From Ilyonectria destructans (taxonomy: Eukaryota > Ascomycota > Sordariomycetes > Hypocreales > Nectriaceae): 64,000 nucleotides of DNA. The stretch spans positions 2,542,001-2,606,000 of the forward strand of contig JAHEWK010000001.1 of the NCBI GenBank assembly GCA_020740775.1, in the 5' to 3' direction. Positions 22,501 through 33,787 of this stretch are shown piece by piece. Position numbers and translations under genes: made by a program. The stretch's first letter is position 1; each line of letters starts with the position of its first letter. The notes beneath the pieces were generated by a model, which saw nothing but the letters and a program-made list of their open reading frames with translations, ran no database searches and had not been told where the DNA came from.

Positions 22501-24299
22501 TCTCGCGTTATCCGAATTGCTTCTTCCAAGTCAGAGGTTTTACCAGACACCCTATACTTGTCGTCGAGGTGACCGCCAACATTACTCAACCGGATCGGCC
22601 GATCGGGATGGCCAAATGGTGTGACCGCCACAGTTTCCCATCCAAGCCTCAGAGCTTCTTCAATGTCGGCAATTTGTCCTTTTCTTGAAAATCGTTCACT
22701 CAACAAATTCGAGAGATTCGTTGAACACCGTGGCGTGTCTGCGTGCCCTGGAGGAAGCGCATCAACAGCTTCCCGAGCTAAACGGATTGCTTCTTCCAGG
22801 TCGTCGGTTTTACCCAGCGTCAAATATCTGGCACCAAGCCATGCTCCCAGGTCGCTTCGAAATCGTGCCCGGTCGCTATGCCCTTCCGGAGCTATCGCAA
22901 GGGCTTGACGTCCCAGCGAAATTGCTTCCTCAATATCTGCGGTTCTTCCAGATCTAGCAAATCGTTCCCGGATCACGGTTGCTAGATTCATTAGCCCTAT
23001 CGGTTGGTCATTTTCCCCTTGTTGTGTTGCATTGATAGCCTGTGTTCCAACCCTGATAGCCTCGGAAAGATCCGATGCCGATCCCTTTCGTAGATATCTT
23101 TCGCCGAGCAAATAGCAAAGATTATTCAACCGCCTTGCAAAGTCTTGTCGATCTCGGTTGCCAATTTCTAACCCTTCCCGTACAACTCGGATAGTTTCCT
23201 CAAGATCAAATAGTGCCCCTGTATTTTTGTACAAACTCACTAAGCGATTTCCGAGGGCGATGAAACAGCTTGATAGTTTGGATCGTCTCTTGGCGTTGCA
23301 TTGACAGCTTCTCGTGCCGCTTGAACAGCGTCTTTGATGTATGTGACAGTTTGTGTTTGGAAATATTTGGCTGCAAGTCGGTCGCTAAGATTTGCCAAAC
23401 TGCCAGCACGATCTGGATGACTTTGAGACATAGAGTTGACAGCGTCCCTTCCAATCTGTACTGACTCTTCAAGATCGCTTGATGATCCTGTGATCCGGTA
23501 TCGACTGTAAAGGAATAATCCGAGATTTTCCAAACACGTTGCTCGATGCGTATGACTCTCCAGAATCAATCGCCAGGCTTGGCGTGCCAAATCAATTGCT
23601 TCATCAAGGTCCTTGAGGGTCTCCTGGGGGATGTCCGGCCACTCTAACACTCAATCTGACTGCTAGGTTGATCAACTGCTGTGACTTTTCTACGTCGTCG
23701 TCCTGGGTCGACAACAGGGCTTCTCGACCTATTCGAATGAGGTTCTGAAGGTCGTCCATCGATTTTGTCCTTGCATATCTGCTACCAAGCATGATACCCA
23801 GATTTCTGAGGACTGGAAATTGGCCCGATCCATCTTTATCCACTTCACCAAGTGCTTCTTGGGTGACTCGGATTGCCTCTTCAAGATCGGTGATTTTACT
23901 TGTATGTTTGTACATAGTATGGAGAACAGCTCCGAAAGTGACTAAGCATTGCGTATGGTTTCGATGATGTGGCTGAGATGCTTGAGAGGCCTCTCTGGTG
24001 AGCTGAACCGCCTTTTCAAGGTCAAAAACAGCACCTGTTCTGGAATGCCTGTCTTCAAAACGAGATCCAAGGTTGGCCAATCGCTCTCCTCGACCTAGGT
24101 GGGCAGGGGGGGTCGCGTTGACAGCTTCTAGTCCAATTTCGATCGACTCGTTGAGATCGGCCATATGCAACGTGTTTGAATATTTGATGTGCAAAAGTGA
24201 GCCGAGGTAACTCATGCCATTCGCCCATTTTGGATCATCTTGGGAGGTCTTGCGAATATCCCCTCGTACCGATTGGATGGTGTTTTCCAGCTCTTCCAT
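19599..24299 (-). pseudogene. TPR-CHAT (caspase-like) gene, broken by two frameshifts and a stop
   Basis: Read on the minus strand, this is one long coding region of about 1,570 codons. Roughly 20 tetratricopeptide-type repeats (pattern DLEEAIRLAREAVDATP, then NLGxxLxxRYxRTG) are followed by a C-terminal CHAT domain. The CHAT domain keeps its His-Cys pair: HFAGHG at 20159-20142 and LSACGTG with the Cys codon at 20009-20007. CHAT proteins are caspase-like peptidases; in bacteria some act in defence, and fungi carry many TPR-CHAT genes. Three lesions interrupt it. There is a frame change at a run of five C (23626-23630), another near a run of three C (23255-23257), and a TAG at 21198-21200 where the next repeat would continue. 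The TPR register carries straight across each lesion, which argues against introns. It may be a pseudogene or several split products; sequencing error at the C runs is possible for the two frameshifts. Confidence 0.8.
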
Positions 24300-25481
24300 T
24301 ATATAGGTTGAATGCTGGTCGAAGGTGTAGCCCCGGTTTTCTTTCTCTCCAGGCTCACTTACTATTCGGGCTCATACGTGGAGGGTTCGTGCAAATATCG
24401 GCGCCAGCGGCAGTTGTACAATAAAAGATGAAAGATGGAGATCAATGCTTACTGGGGCTGGAAACGCTTCCTATCATATCGCACATGCACACTAATAAAC
24501 CAGGCAACCAGTAACACGTGTAAAATGGTCAAAAGTACATTTATCTTGTAACATAACATGTACATGTATGTACACATAAGGCTGCAAGGGTCGATGGCGA
24601 GCCCTTTGTGCGGGTACCGCCACCTAAGCAATCGTTCCGAGTCGTAAAAGCAGGAGCATTAACAGGCAAACTAGTACACTCGCGGCACCTAGCTAGTTAC
24701 AGAAACCAAGTGGGAAATGATTCTCTCGAATATTCGACCAACCAGTAGTAACGCTAGGCGAGTTGGCAATTTTGTCAACGAAGATGTAAACCAATATCCT
24801 ATACTTTCTGACATGAGGGCTACCTTTTGGTAGTTTGGAGCCGCGCTGAAATTCTAGGGGATTTGGTTTGCATCCCCTGGCCTGAGTTGTCAATGTTCTA
24901 AACCAAGTTCCTCGAGATGATTGAAGTTGTCCGGGCCAGCAAGAGCACTGCGATCTCCACCAACGATTGTGGTAGTCTCGACTACCTCAACTTCATTTAC
25001 AGTAGAAAAGATATAGTTAGTGCCAGATTGGTGTCTGAACGCTGAGTACTATAATATCTTTTACCATAGAGGCTTAAAGGCAAGGTTTAAACAGAGGGAA
25101 GTGGGTCACTACGTATGTAGGATTTTCTTATTGCTAACAGTCAGCAAGGTCAGAAATAAAAAGGTTAGAAAAAGAGCTATAGAAATCTACATGCGCAATA
25201 GCTCTATTGAATTTAGTTTTGCATCCCTTAGCACTGAGTGTGGGTACTAAGCGTGTGGGTCTTTGTTTGCTATTTTTATATGTTTGACCTGTCTGACGAT
25301 ATTAAGGTTGGAGAAACGAAATCAAATTTCTCTACTTATATCAGGCTTAATAGCATTGATTTAGGCGTTGCATTCTGACATATGGCTAACATATCAGGCC
25401 AAAAGTGGAATGGACACTCCAACAGGAGGCACTGATAATAGCGTATATAGAGATGCCTAAATATGACAGTATATCATTCAT
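24300..25481. other. AT-rich intergenic region
   Basis: About 1.2 kb, noticeably AT-richer than the flanking genes, with short open frames only. It separates the TPR-CHAT pseudogene from the membrane-protein gene. No terminal repeats or transposase fragments were recognised. Confidence 0.5.
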
Positions 25482-26561
25482 TCATGGAGTAAGTTGAAGC
25501 TCATCTTCTGGATGCTCGTTCAGGCCCTGATATCTCAGACTCTCCGCTATGCCAGCCAACTCGACCCGTACGACAGTTCTGCAAATTATGGCGCTGCCCA
25601 CAAACCTAGCAATTATCATGACCGAGTCTACCACACTGAAGAATAGGAGACTGGACATCACGAGGGTGCCAAAGACGACGTGGACGAGGATCCCCAGGTT
25701 TAAGATCCACGAGAACACGGGAAACCAGAGGGTTTCTTTCCGCCGCCATCGAAGGAACTTCGGGGACTGGAAAGCACAGGGAATAAACTCTTCAAGGACC
25801 CACGACGGGAAGCCGTCTACTCGCTTCCCAGTGCGGTACTTGGATTCGTTCCCACGGTGTACCGTGACGCGCAAATGCAGAACGAACGAACCCCCGAGGT
25901 GAATTACCACTGCCAGAAATGCCCACAGAGGCAGCAGGTAGGTCGTCTGGGGCGCAAACCCCACGACGGCGTTGACTCCCAGCCGATACGTCAAATGCGC
26001 TATATTGGCAACAGCGCAACCAACGAGCAGGTATTCAAGGATGCTGATCCACGGCCGCAAGTACGGGCTCAGCAAGCCCAGTCGCACGCCGGGGATGGTG
26101 TCTTCCGCTTCTCTGCCCTCGACGTATTTCTCCAGTGTCTCGACAAACTCGCTCCCTCTGGCTATGTTCACAGCCGGGCTCCCTCCTGCCAGCAAGACGG
26201 CCAGGAATGGTCGCCTACGGGCCAACACGGCCGACTCAGCCGTCCGGCTGCCAAGGCTCTGCAATATCGTCGGCAGCAGACCCAGGATGACGGCACTGGC
26301 GCCCAGCTCGGTCTTGCGAAACTCGGGAAAGTTGTTGAGGATGCATTCAATGACCGGGGTGATGAGAGATGAGGGGCTGTCAGGAGGCCGGATGTGGTCG
26401 GTCAGATAAGACTCGAATTGTTTTGAACAGTTCTGGTGGATAATATCTTGTAGATATGTGTTCCAGCCGGGGAAGAATCGATCAAAATGGTGTGTGGAGG
26501 AGCACTGGGCTAGGCATGAAAACAGTGACGCTGTTGTCAGGGCAAGCTGCCATGTCTTCAT
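25482..26561 (-). CDS. Polytopic membrane protein of unknown function
   Basis: A single-exon gene of 359 residues, using the internal ATG at 26561. From there the protein starts MKTWQLALTTASLFSCLAQC, a good signal peptide; an upstream ATG at 26630 would bury it. A lumenal or external segment with several Cys follows (HQNCSKQFESYL; VIECILNNFPEF). Then come about four to six hydrophobic helices, including AVILGLLPTILQSLG, ISILEYLLVGCAVANIAHL, LLPLWAFLAVVIHLGGSFV and the long segment from FPVFSWILNLGILVHVVFG to MIIARFVGSAII. The C-terminus is acidic (EHPEDELQLTP). I do not recognise a named family or a transport signature. Codon use looks ordinary and the frame is intact, so it is likely expressed. 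Confidence 0.75.
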   Translation of the reverse strand: MKTWQLALTTASLFSCLAQCSSTHHFDRFFPGWNTYLQDIIHQNCSKQFESYLTDHIRPPDSPSSLITPVIECILNNFPEFRKTELGASAVILGLLPTILQSLGSRTAESAVLARRRPFLAVLLAGGSPAVNIARGSEFVETLEKYVEGREAEDTIPGVRLGLLSPYLRPWISILEYLLVGCAVANIAHLTYRLGVNAVVGFAPQTTYLLPLWAFLAVVIHLGGSFVLHLRVTVHRGNESKYRTGKRVDGFPSWVLEEFIPCAFQSPKFLRWRRKETLWFPVFSWILNLGILVHVVFGTLVMSSLLFFSVVDSVMIIARFVGSAIICRTVVRVELAGIAESLRYQGLNEHPEDELQLTP

Positions 26562-27254
26562 TTTGAATGCGCGAATAAAATAATAAAGGAAGAGCTTTGC
26601 CATGGTAGATAGGGTATGGCTGGCCAGCACTCATACTAATCATTGCCTATGGGGGCCAAAAGTGAGAGGACAATCGCAAATACCTCATGTGATCAATCAA
26701 GAGCCACATCGATTGGGGGCCAAAGTCTGTGGAGTTGAATGGCTGAATAGCGTGCCCTGTAATTGTCATTTTAGGTCTCTAGCTACGAATGGTCTCGCCT
26801 GCTTAGCCCATATAAATATCCCGTCCACCCGTGAGTGCGTTGGAGTTGGCAAGCAGCGCGAGGGACTGCTCCTTCCAACAATACGTTGCAATAAAGGAGA
26901 AAGGAAACATGTATGACCATTAGATGCACAAAGAGTCGTCAATACCTGAGGTACACGGGTGTCGCCTCACTTGCCTCCAAAACACATCTTCATTTTACCT
27001 CTCGACTAACCTCTCATACACATTGTGCATGAACTAGTGTATCAGGGCCTCCAAATCGCAACCTCACATCGCCCTGACTCATATATACATAATCCTAGAC
27101 GCCAAAAACTCCAATCATGATCTGTCATCCACCCAGGTGGCAGCCGTCATGGTACTCCAGTCCTACCCAAACCCTTCATAGTGGCCGCATGGGTGCCCAA
27201 GCTACAAGTACAAGAAAAAAAAAGGCATTAGTAGAAGATGACACAAATGTGCTC
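26562..27254. other. Intergenic region
   Basis: About 0.7 kb: promoter of the membrane-protein gene and 3' flank of the glutaredoxin gene. No further gene or repeat is supported. Confidence 0.5.
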
Positions 27255-28189
27255 CTAGTTTATAGATCCGCCTTTCACGAATCGTTCGGAAACATGGACC
27301 TTGTCGTTCCCGCGCTCCAGGATTTTGGCGACCAGCTTGTCGTCGTTGTCAAGCGCAACAATGTCGTCGGCACCTCCAATGCTCACACCGTTGATAATAA
27401 TGTTGGGGACCGTCCTCCGGCCAGTGCTCTTTGCGAGCTGGTCTTGTAGAGCAGTCATCAAGGGGTGCTTGTCGAGCTCGACGACGTAGGGCTCGGGGGA
27501 GATGGAGTACTTTTCCAGCAGGATACCTTTGGCGCGCTTCGAGTAAGGGCAGTAGGACTTGGAGAAGATGATGACTGGATGGTTGTTAGCAGAGTGCCGC
27601 CACAAAGTCCGTCGTTTCACGTACCAGGGGCTTTGCTAAGGATTGAGCTGAGCTCGGATTGCGCCTCTCGCACTTCCTTGCTCGCCTCAGTTTCCTCCTC
27701 ACTGGACTTAGCAGCGTCACTTTTGCCACTGCCACTTCCGCTTCCAATTTCGCTCTTCTCAGTTTTGTCGGTCTTCTCGGTCTGGCCATCTTTCTGGCCG
27801 TCTGCGGAGCTTCCAACACCAACGACCTGGCGGGGGGCATCGGGTCGCAAGCCGCCCTTCTGGTTGGCCTTTTCCTTGGCCTGCACCTCGGCGGCCTTCA
27901 GCCTCTCCTGCATCTGAGCCGCCATTTCGCGGTCATCGTCGTCGACATCGCCATCGGCATCCTTATCGGCGGGAATATGTCCAGCTTTCTGGCCGGTCTG
28001 GGAGTCTAGTACGGCTTCTCCTGCGCGTGATCCACCGTGCATTGCGTCTTTGGTCTTCTGGATAAAACCATGGGGGTTTTGCAGCTCGGCATCGTGGCCG
28101 GAGTCGAAGCCGGAGGTATAGAAAAGGATAAAGACGAATGTTAAAAAGGTTGCCAGCATAAGCAGGCGAACTCGACGGGGGGAGGGCAT
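27255..28189 (-). CDS. Membrane-anchored glutaredoxin (GRX6/GRX7-like)
   Basis: Exons 28189-27625 and 27574-27255 give 294 residues. A short cytosolic N-terminus is followed by one transmembrane helix (LLMLATFLTFVFILFYTSG). A lumenal stalk follows, rich in Asp, Glu, Lys, Gly and Ser (DKDADGDVDDDDRE; GSGSGSGK). The C-terminal glutaredoxin domain begins VIIFSKSYCPYSKRAKG, so the active site is the dithiol CPYS at about residues 197-200. The glutathione-binding loop TVPNIIING and the GGADDIVAL motif are present. This layout matches yeast Grx6/Grx7, type II proteins of the early secretory pathway that handle glutathione-mixed disulfides; the CPYS site is closer to Grx7. Localisation is inferred from the anchor. 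The intron falls exactly between stalk and enzyme domain. Confidence 0.88.
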
Positions 28190-28956
28190 GGCGTCGGGAG
28201 GGGTGGTCTGCGGCAGGCCACGCGATGGCGTCGAGGGAGTCGGGTACGGGTGTTGGCTTGAACAGAGCTAGTCGGAGAGCTTCCGTGAGATGATCCACCG
28301 AGACAATCCCAAAAGAGTGAATTCAGTGAATGCGCGAAGCGAAAGGAACGTCACAGCGGTCGGCGGTCCGGTTCGTGGTCCTTTGGAGCATTGAAGTCAG
28401 GTGTCGGAAATTGCTTGACGCCTTGACATTCAGATAGGAGACCTGACCATAGCTCCTGGCCCGTATCTATAATTGGACGGACCCCGGGTCAACAACGGCG
28501 CGAGGGTGGGTCTAGGCCGTGCGGCGTGTGCAAGAAACTGTGTACGTACCTTGAGATGGCCTCGATGCGATGAGATAATGGCGAGACTTGAAGAATAGAT
28601 GCTCACACTTTGGCTGTTATTTAATTGTATGTCGGAGCAAATATTGGCTCAAGGTTCATAAGTTTAAACATTCTGTAGTATTTGACTATCTAGTATGGGC
28701 ATTGAAACCACCAAATCGAAATGACACCAGAAACTCCCTTCCACCCCACCTCCATCGGTATAATCCACCATATTAGAGTACGATTTGTGCTGACCCGTTC
28801 CTTTGTAAATCACAACCATCCTCATGTACCTCCATATTCAGTGATTCCTGCTGCTCGAGTTAATAAGGGTTTTGGTCAATGCGTCACTTTAACTTACCTT
28901 GGAATCCCCATAATTTGCGTCGCAGTATTAACAAAGCCTCGATGACCATGACCATC
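28190..28956. other. Intergenic region
   Basis: About 0.8 kb containing the glutaredoxin promoter and the 3' flank of the small secreted gene. It has GC-rich and AT-rich parts with no gene signal. Confidence 0.45.
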
Positions 28957-29196
28957 TTAAGCACCCCGGCTCTGACCTGCAGAACTATCAAAGCTCTCGG
29001 AAATTGCTCTCGCACTTGGTTGCTCTTGTGTCTCGAAGAGAACATGGGGCGCTGGAGCAGGCACCTCCGGATTTGCGTGATGTCGATGCATGAGTTGAGC
29101 ATGGAAGGCTCTGTGGCGGTGGATGGCGGGCGCGGCGTGGATGCCCATGGCCCAGACAAAGAAGACCACGCAGAGAGAGAGTCTGAAGGAAGTCAT
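28957..29196 (-). CDS. Small His-rich putative secreted protein
   Basis: A 79-residue intact frame. It begins MTSFRLSLCVVFFVWAMGIHA, a convincing signal peptide with an Ala-x-Ala-type cleavage site. A His-rich stretch follows (IHRHRAFHAQLMHRHHANP), then a Pro/Ala and Ser/Gln-rich tail. There are no cysteines after the signal peptide, so it is not a typical disulfide-rich effector. The His cluster could bind metal, which is speculation. I do not recognise a family. Its shortness and lack of homology information limit confidence. Confidence 0.5.
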   Translation of the reverse strand: MTSFRLSLCVVFFVWAMGIHAAPAIHRHRAFHAQLMHRHHANPEVPAPAPHVLFETQEQPSARAISESFDSSAGQSRGA

Positions 29197-30402
29197 GGTT
29201 TATTGGTTGAAGACGTTTGAAGTGAATTGGGTTGTTCTTTTTGCTGATATCGCTGAATTTGGCTGCTTCCTTGATGCTAACTTATACCTGGGCCATCGCC
29301 GTCAAATGTCCCACGTACACCAGCCCCTCCCTCTAATGAACATGACGACAGATGACCCTTTCCCGTTCACTAGTCTCCCCGTAACGCCCTACCAGAAGTA
29401 ATTTGAGGAATTTGAGGTCATTCTGAAACATCGTCTTCTATGCTTGGTGGTAGACGGTTCACGGTATGGCTGCCCCCAGCCGCTCCGGATAATGCGCCCC
29501 CAGCCACGCCGCAGATTGGCGCCTGACAGTGCCTCAAAGTCCACATGAACGGACCGATTTTTTGCACAATCCAACTTCAGCAATTCAGCAGTATTTTTTA
29601 CACATTGCATGGAGCCTCGGAGCCCGCCGCTCCCTAGGAGTCATTGGTGCTCCTCGAAAGTAAGGGTGGGAGGAGGTAGCCTTGAGACATTCCCAATACT
29701 GAGCCCCTTCGCCTCCTTCACTCATCTTGGAAGGGTAGAGGAGCCAGGACGGTGGCGAGGGGTATCGAGTGAGGGATGCGTTGAAGGAAACCCGCCCAGT
29801 TTATTGAGCCCGACTTGTGCGAGCCGATCTAATGATTCGTGGGCAAATGCGGGTTTCTTGAAGACAAGCCTCGTCACCATCATTGCCTCGACCAGTCCGA
29901 ACCCTCCGAGGCTTACAGCGGTCGACGGTGGGGCTGGCAGCTGGTTGTTTTAAGGAATGACTAAGCGACCGTTGAATTCTGGGCCAATGAGAGCGTGCCA
30001 AAATTCATCTACCCCAGTGGCACTCTAATGATGCCAAGTTGCAATTGTACTAAACTTCTAGCGACTTCGATCCATCTGAATGAAGTGTCCTCTATCGTCA
30101 GATTGACTCATGATCGCGGATTTGCTGTTCTTTTCGCACCAAACACCCTCCCTTATAACCCCTTTGAGTTGAAGTTGGCTGGCCGATATTCATCCCTCAA
30201 TTCTCCCATGATACCCCCCTCGACATTACCCAGGCCCTGAATTCGCCCTCCCACCAAGGTTAACACCCTGAAAGACTCCACCACTAAGACTCCCACTGGG
30301 CGCAACGTCTAACCGCCCTTCAACGTCCAACCCTCCAACCCTCCAACAACTCACCGCACATTCGGTTGACGAAGCGGGTACCGAATTTTCAGGTTCACAA
30401 AG
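29197..30402. other. Intergenic region upstream of SIL1
   Basis: About 1.2 kb between divergent genes. Short overlapping open frames only. The last 150 bases before the SIL1 ATG are rich in C and pyrimidine runs with repeated CAACCCTCCAAC-like units near 30325-30350, typical of a fungal promoter and leader. Confidence 0.5.
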
Positions 30403-31656
30403 ATGGCTCCCTCAAGGGCAAAGGCAACGACCTTACCATTCCTCCTCGCCATCATCTTTGGCGTATTGCTGTGCATTCTCGCAGCACCAGCCCAGGCGTC
30501 TTCCTCATCACAACCTTCGCCATCGGCAGATGTTGAGCTCATCTGCCACACCTCCAACCCAGACGAATGTTACCCCCGCGTGTTTCAACCAACGGACGAG
30601 TTCCAGACCGTTCGCGAAGACCAGCAACTCCCCAACGGCCTCCACGTCCGCCTCAACATCTGGACAGGCGAGAAGGAGGCCAAGATTAATGTTCCCGACG
30701 AGGTCGATCCCTCGCTGGAGGGCTTGTCGGTGGAACAAGCCGTTGTCGTGGTGGATCCTCAAGAGCCCGACGCCCCTCCTGTCCCCAGAGGCGCGCCCAA
30801 GTATGAGACAGTGGGCAAGATCAAGGAGCCGAAACCGGAATTTGAGGCGGAGCCTTTTTTCCAGGCCGTGAAGATGTTGAAGAGCGGCGGCAGCCACGAG
30901 GGCAAGGCGTTTGATGTCGCGTTGGAAGGGATGGAGGACCTTTCTCACGACATCTACTACGGTCTTAAGATTACCGAGGACCCAGCCGTATTGAAGGGGT
31001 TGTTCTGTTTAATGGCTGATCAGGGAGTTCCCTCGACCGATGGCGCCACCCCTCGGGACCAGCAAGCGGCGGCCATCCTCGCCGGCGCGCTGCAGAACAA
31101 CCCGACTGCCCTGAAGGAGGTAACCAAGGAATGGTCGAACATCATGGAGTTCAAATGCCCCCAGAATGGCAAGCCTCTGAGTGAGGCCTTCTACTCCAGC
31201 TTCATGCCGTCCAACCCCGTTACTGGCGAGGACGCAGAACTCCCAGCCTCCAAGGCCAAGGCCAAGGTGGCCGCCATCAACGGCCTTATCAAGAGCGACT
31301 CCGTCAGGGCCGACTTCCTGAAGAGCGCCGGTATGCGGAACCTCCTCGAGGTGCTGGTTCCCGAGGGCAAGGAGTGGGCGACGGCGCAGCGAAAGGTCGG
31401 CCAACTAGTCCTCGACACCTTCCTGGACGAGGACATGGGCGCAAAGCTGGGCCAGTGGCCCGACACGCCCAAGTCCAGCGACGCCCAGTGCAGCACGGCC
31501 GAAGGCCAGACGGACGAGGGCTGCTGGGACTACCACGTGGAAAGGATAATGAAGGCGAACAAGCGGGACAGCGGCCACTGGAGCAAGGACCTGCACAATC
31601 GACTGGCCGCGGCACGAAAGAGCGGGAAGGTTGCGCCTCGTCATGGGGAACTATAG
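30403..31656 (+). CDS. SIL1: SIL1, ER nucleotide exchange factor for Hsp70
   Basis: A single-exon gene of 417 residues. An N-terminal hydrophobic segment (LPFLLAIIFGVLLCILAAPAQA) is the ER signal. The body has the SIL1 features: an early Cys pair (ELICHTSNPDECYPRVFQP), a linker ending in the conserved LPNGLHVRLNIWTGEKEAK, and an Armadillo-like helical region (GMEDLSHDIYYGLKITED; QQAAAILAGALQNNPTALK; GMRNLLEVLVP). SIL1 releases ADP from the ER Hsp70 Kar2/BiP and supports protein import and folding. The C-terminus is HGEL, an imperfect version of the fungal ER-retention tetrapeptide HDEL. Length fits the family. The next gene downstream, the SET/MYND gene, is unrelated. Confidence 0.88.
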   Translation: MAPSRAKATTLPFLLAIIFGVLLCILAAPAQASSSSQPSPSADVELICHTSNPDECYPRVFQPTDEFQTVREDQQLPNGLHVRLNIWTGEKEAKINVPDEVDPSLEGLSVEQAVVVVDPQEPDAPPVPRGAPKYETVGKIKEPKPEFEAEPFFQAVKMLKSGGSHEGKAFDVALEGMEDLSHDIYYGLKITEDPAVLKGLFCLMADQGVPSTDGATPRDQQAAAILAGALQNNPTALKEVTKEWSNIMEFKCPQNGKPLSEAFYSSFMPSNPVTGEDAELPASKAKAKVAAINGLIKSDSVRADFLKSAGMRNLLEVLVPEGKEWATAQRKVGQLVLDTFLDEDMGAKLGQWPDTPKSSDAQCSTAEGQTDEGCWDYHVERIMKANKRDSGHWSKDLHNRLAAARKSGKVAPRHGEL

Positions 31657-32032
31657 AGTTGGATATCAGTAATGATGTGATGCGGCTTGGGGACGACTAT
31701 TAGGACCACACATCCCAAAACATTCGCATATGTAGATTTTACCCCGTCCGTCTCTTTGATCCGAAGAAATAGAAATACAAGCCTTCACTATCGTTTTGGA
31801 CAGTCCATGTTTGCTTATATTACCTGGATGGTATGTTGTAAAAACGGCGGGTGCGTTGGTGGCCTCACGAGCTTCATCACCCACCCAGTGTGAAGAGAAT
31901 TTCACGTTACCGCTGCATCTCATCAACACCAGCAACACACGAGCCCTTACACCCTCTAAACCACTACAACAGCACAATTCCAGACAGTCATCTTCTCGAA
32001 ATTCGCAACAGAAGTGAGCGGAGTAGCAAAAG
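31657..32032. other. Short intergenic region
   Basis: About 0.4 kb between SIL1 and the SET/MYND gene, both on plus. It holds the SIL1 3' flank and a compact promoter; no other signal is seen. Confidence 0.5.
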
Positions 32033-33745
32033 ATGTCGCCGTCGCCCGCCATCCAAGTCCGCCCCCACGCCACCAAAGGCCGCGCCCTCTATGCAGCGCA
32101 ATCCTTCACCCCAGGCTCAACCATCCTCCCGTTCACGCCGCTGATCCTCCTCCCCGCGCTCTCGCACCTCGTGTCCGTCTGCGCGCACTGCCTCAAGCCC
32201 GGCACGCCCCGCGCCTGCTCGCGCTGCCACGCGGCCGCCTACTGCGATTCGGCGTGCCAGAGCGCCGCCTGGTCCGCCGTCCACTCCAAGGAGTGCAAGG
32301 TCCTGCGCCGCGTCGCCGCCCAGGGCCGCACCGGATTGCCCACGCCCGTGCGGGCCGTCGTGCAGGCGCTGCTGAAGAGCGAGATCGGGGATGCCTTGCA
32401 GACGCTTGAGGGCAATGTCGAGTCGTGGAGGCAGAGTGGACGTTGGGCGGACATGGAGATGATGGCCATGGGCGCGAGTGCCTTTGCGGGCTTGGGGGCC
32501 ACGCAAGAGAATGTCCAGAAGGCGGTTGGGCTGCTGTGTAAGGTATGGTTCTTAAAAGCACTCCGTTCACTCAAAATAAAGGCTCACGATTGCCATAGAT
32601 CCAGACGAATGCGTTTCATAGATACGACGCAGATCTCGGCCAGGTGGGTATCTTTCTGGAGCCCACACTCGCCATGGCCAACCACTCCTGTATCCCGAAT
32701 GCCATGGTGCAATTCATTGGGAGAAAAGCAATCCTCAGGGCAGAATCGCCGATTCAAGCTGGGGATGAGATTCAAATTTCGTACACAGGTATGTCCTTGT
32801 CCACGCATGCTCATCAGATCATCTATTCTTATCTTACTCAATCTAGACTATACATATCCGTTATCCAAGCGAAGAGAAGCACTGTCTCCGTACAACTTCA
32901 CCTGCCAATGCCCCCGATGTTCAAGAGACTTGAACATTTATCAGGTGTGCGCCCTGTCTCCTAACATCGACTTGAACCTTGCAAGTCTGGTATCCGACCT
33001 ATCCAAACTCCGACGCCACCCAGCAACCATGAGCGATAGTAAAGCAGCGCTTGCAAACAAATACAGCGAGGATGCGGCCGAAATAATAGACTCGAAAGAA
33101 ACTCCAAGCTTGCTTGATGAACGCCGAAGATATTTGCAAATCCAATATCGAAAATGCCAGCCGCTTGTCCACGAAGGGTTTTGGGGGGTGTCGCCGCTGC
33201 CCCAGGTGCTGACCGAGATATCCATCTACTATGCAGAGGAAGGCAATTTTGTGTACGCCTTGGCCACAGCATGTTATGTGGCCACGTTCTGTGACCCATA
33301 CCGATACGTGGCTCCATTTCATCCTGTTCGGGCGAAGGGTCTCTTTTTGATCGGCAAGTTGCTTGCCAACACAGCGGCTGATACGGCTGCCCTGAGCGCT
33401 TCCGTCAAGGCCATGGTGTCCAAAGGGAATTTCGACCAGAAAGCGCTTCAGACTCTGCAAGAAATTGACCAAGTATCCTTGTGTCAGATGTTGCTTCACA
33501 TGATCATCCAGCAGACACCCGAAGGCTATGTTGAAGAGTGGGAGCTCTCTGTCTCAGCAAGGGAAATGCTAAGCGACATCGACCAGTTGCCGGGCCGGGA
33601 TCAGGAACTTTCACTTATCAATGCTTGGAGACAAGATCCAAGCGGTGATCAGTCCCGGGCATTTTTCGACTATGCCGTCCTCAAGCAGATCGATGCTTTG
33701 GCGAGCCTAGGCCATGAGGTTTTCATGGCCGACTTTGGCGCATAG
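32033..33745 (+). CDS. SET and MYND domain protein (SMYD/Set6-like methyltransferase)
   Basis: Exons 32033-32542, 32599-32788 and 32847-33745 give 532 residues. The open frame would continue through both introns, but splicing restores the SET domain. The first SET segment ([20 protein letters not shown]) is followed by an inserted MYND zinc finger, CAHC-x9-CSRC-x4-YCDSACQ and then H and C ligands in HSKEC. After an insert comes the SET core: [12 protein letters not shown] (S-adenosylmethionine and substrate site), the [10 protein letters not shown] motif, and a post-SET cluster TCQCPRC. The C-terminal 270 residues are helical, in the position of the SMYD TPR-like domain. Such proteins methylate lysines on histones or other proteins; the substrate here is unknown. 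Both introns are supported by the protein motifs they restore. Confidence 0.88.
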   Translation: MSPSPAIQVRPHATKGRALYAAQSFTPGSTILPFTPLILLPALSHLVSVCAHCLKPGTPRACSRCHAAAYCDSACQSAAWSAVHSKECKVLRRVAAQGRTGLPTPVRAVVQALLKSEIGDALQTLEGNVESWRQSGRWADMEMMAMGASAFAGLGATQENVQKAVGLLCKVWFLKALRSLKIKAHDCHRSRRMRFIDTTQISARWVSFWSPHSPWPTTPVSRMPWCNSLGEKQSSGQNRRFKLGMRFKFRTQVCPCPRMLIRSSILILLNLDYTYPLSKRREALSPYNFTCQCPRCSRDLNIYQVCALSPNIDLNLASLVSDLSKLRRHPATMSDSKAALANKYSEDAAEIIDSKETPSLLDERRRYLQIQYRKCQPLVHEGFWGVSPLPQVLTEISIYYAEEGNFVYALATACYVATFCDPYRYVAPFHPVRAKGLFLIGKLLANTAADTAALSASVKAMVSKGNFDQKALQTLQEIDQVSLCQMLLHMIIQQTPEGYVEEWELSVSAREMLSDIDQLPGRDQELSLINAWRQDPSGDQSRAFFDYAVLKQIDALASLGHEVFMADFGA

Positions 33746-33787
33746 GATCAAACGTCGAGGCATGACTAAGACGAGGAACTTTCACCC

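Noticed and set aside
23206..23270. Intron explaining the second frame change in the TPR-CHAT gene
   Set aside because: A 49-nt GT-AG candidate exists, but removing it would delete conserved repeat positions, whereas a one-base change keeps the TPR register.
32543..32598. Read-through version of the SET/MYND protein without introns
   Set aside because: The frame stays open through the introns, but the SET motifs NHSCIPN and [10 protein letters not shown] appear only after splicing.
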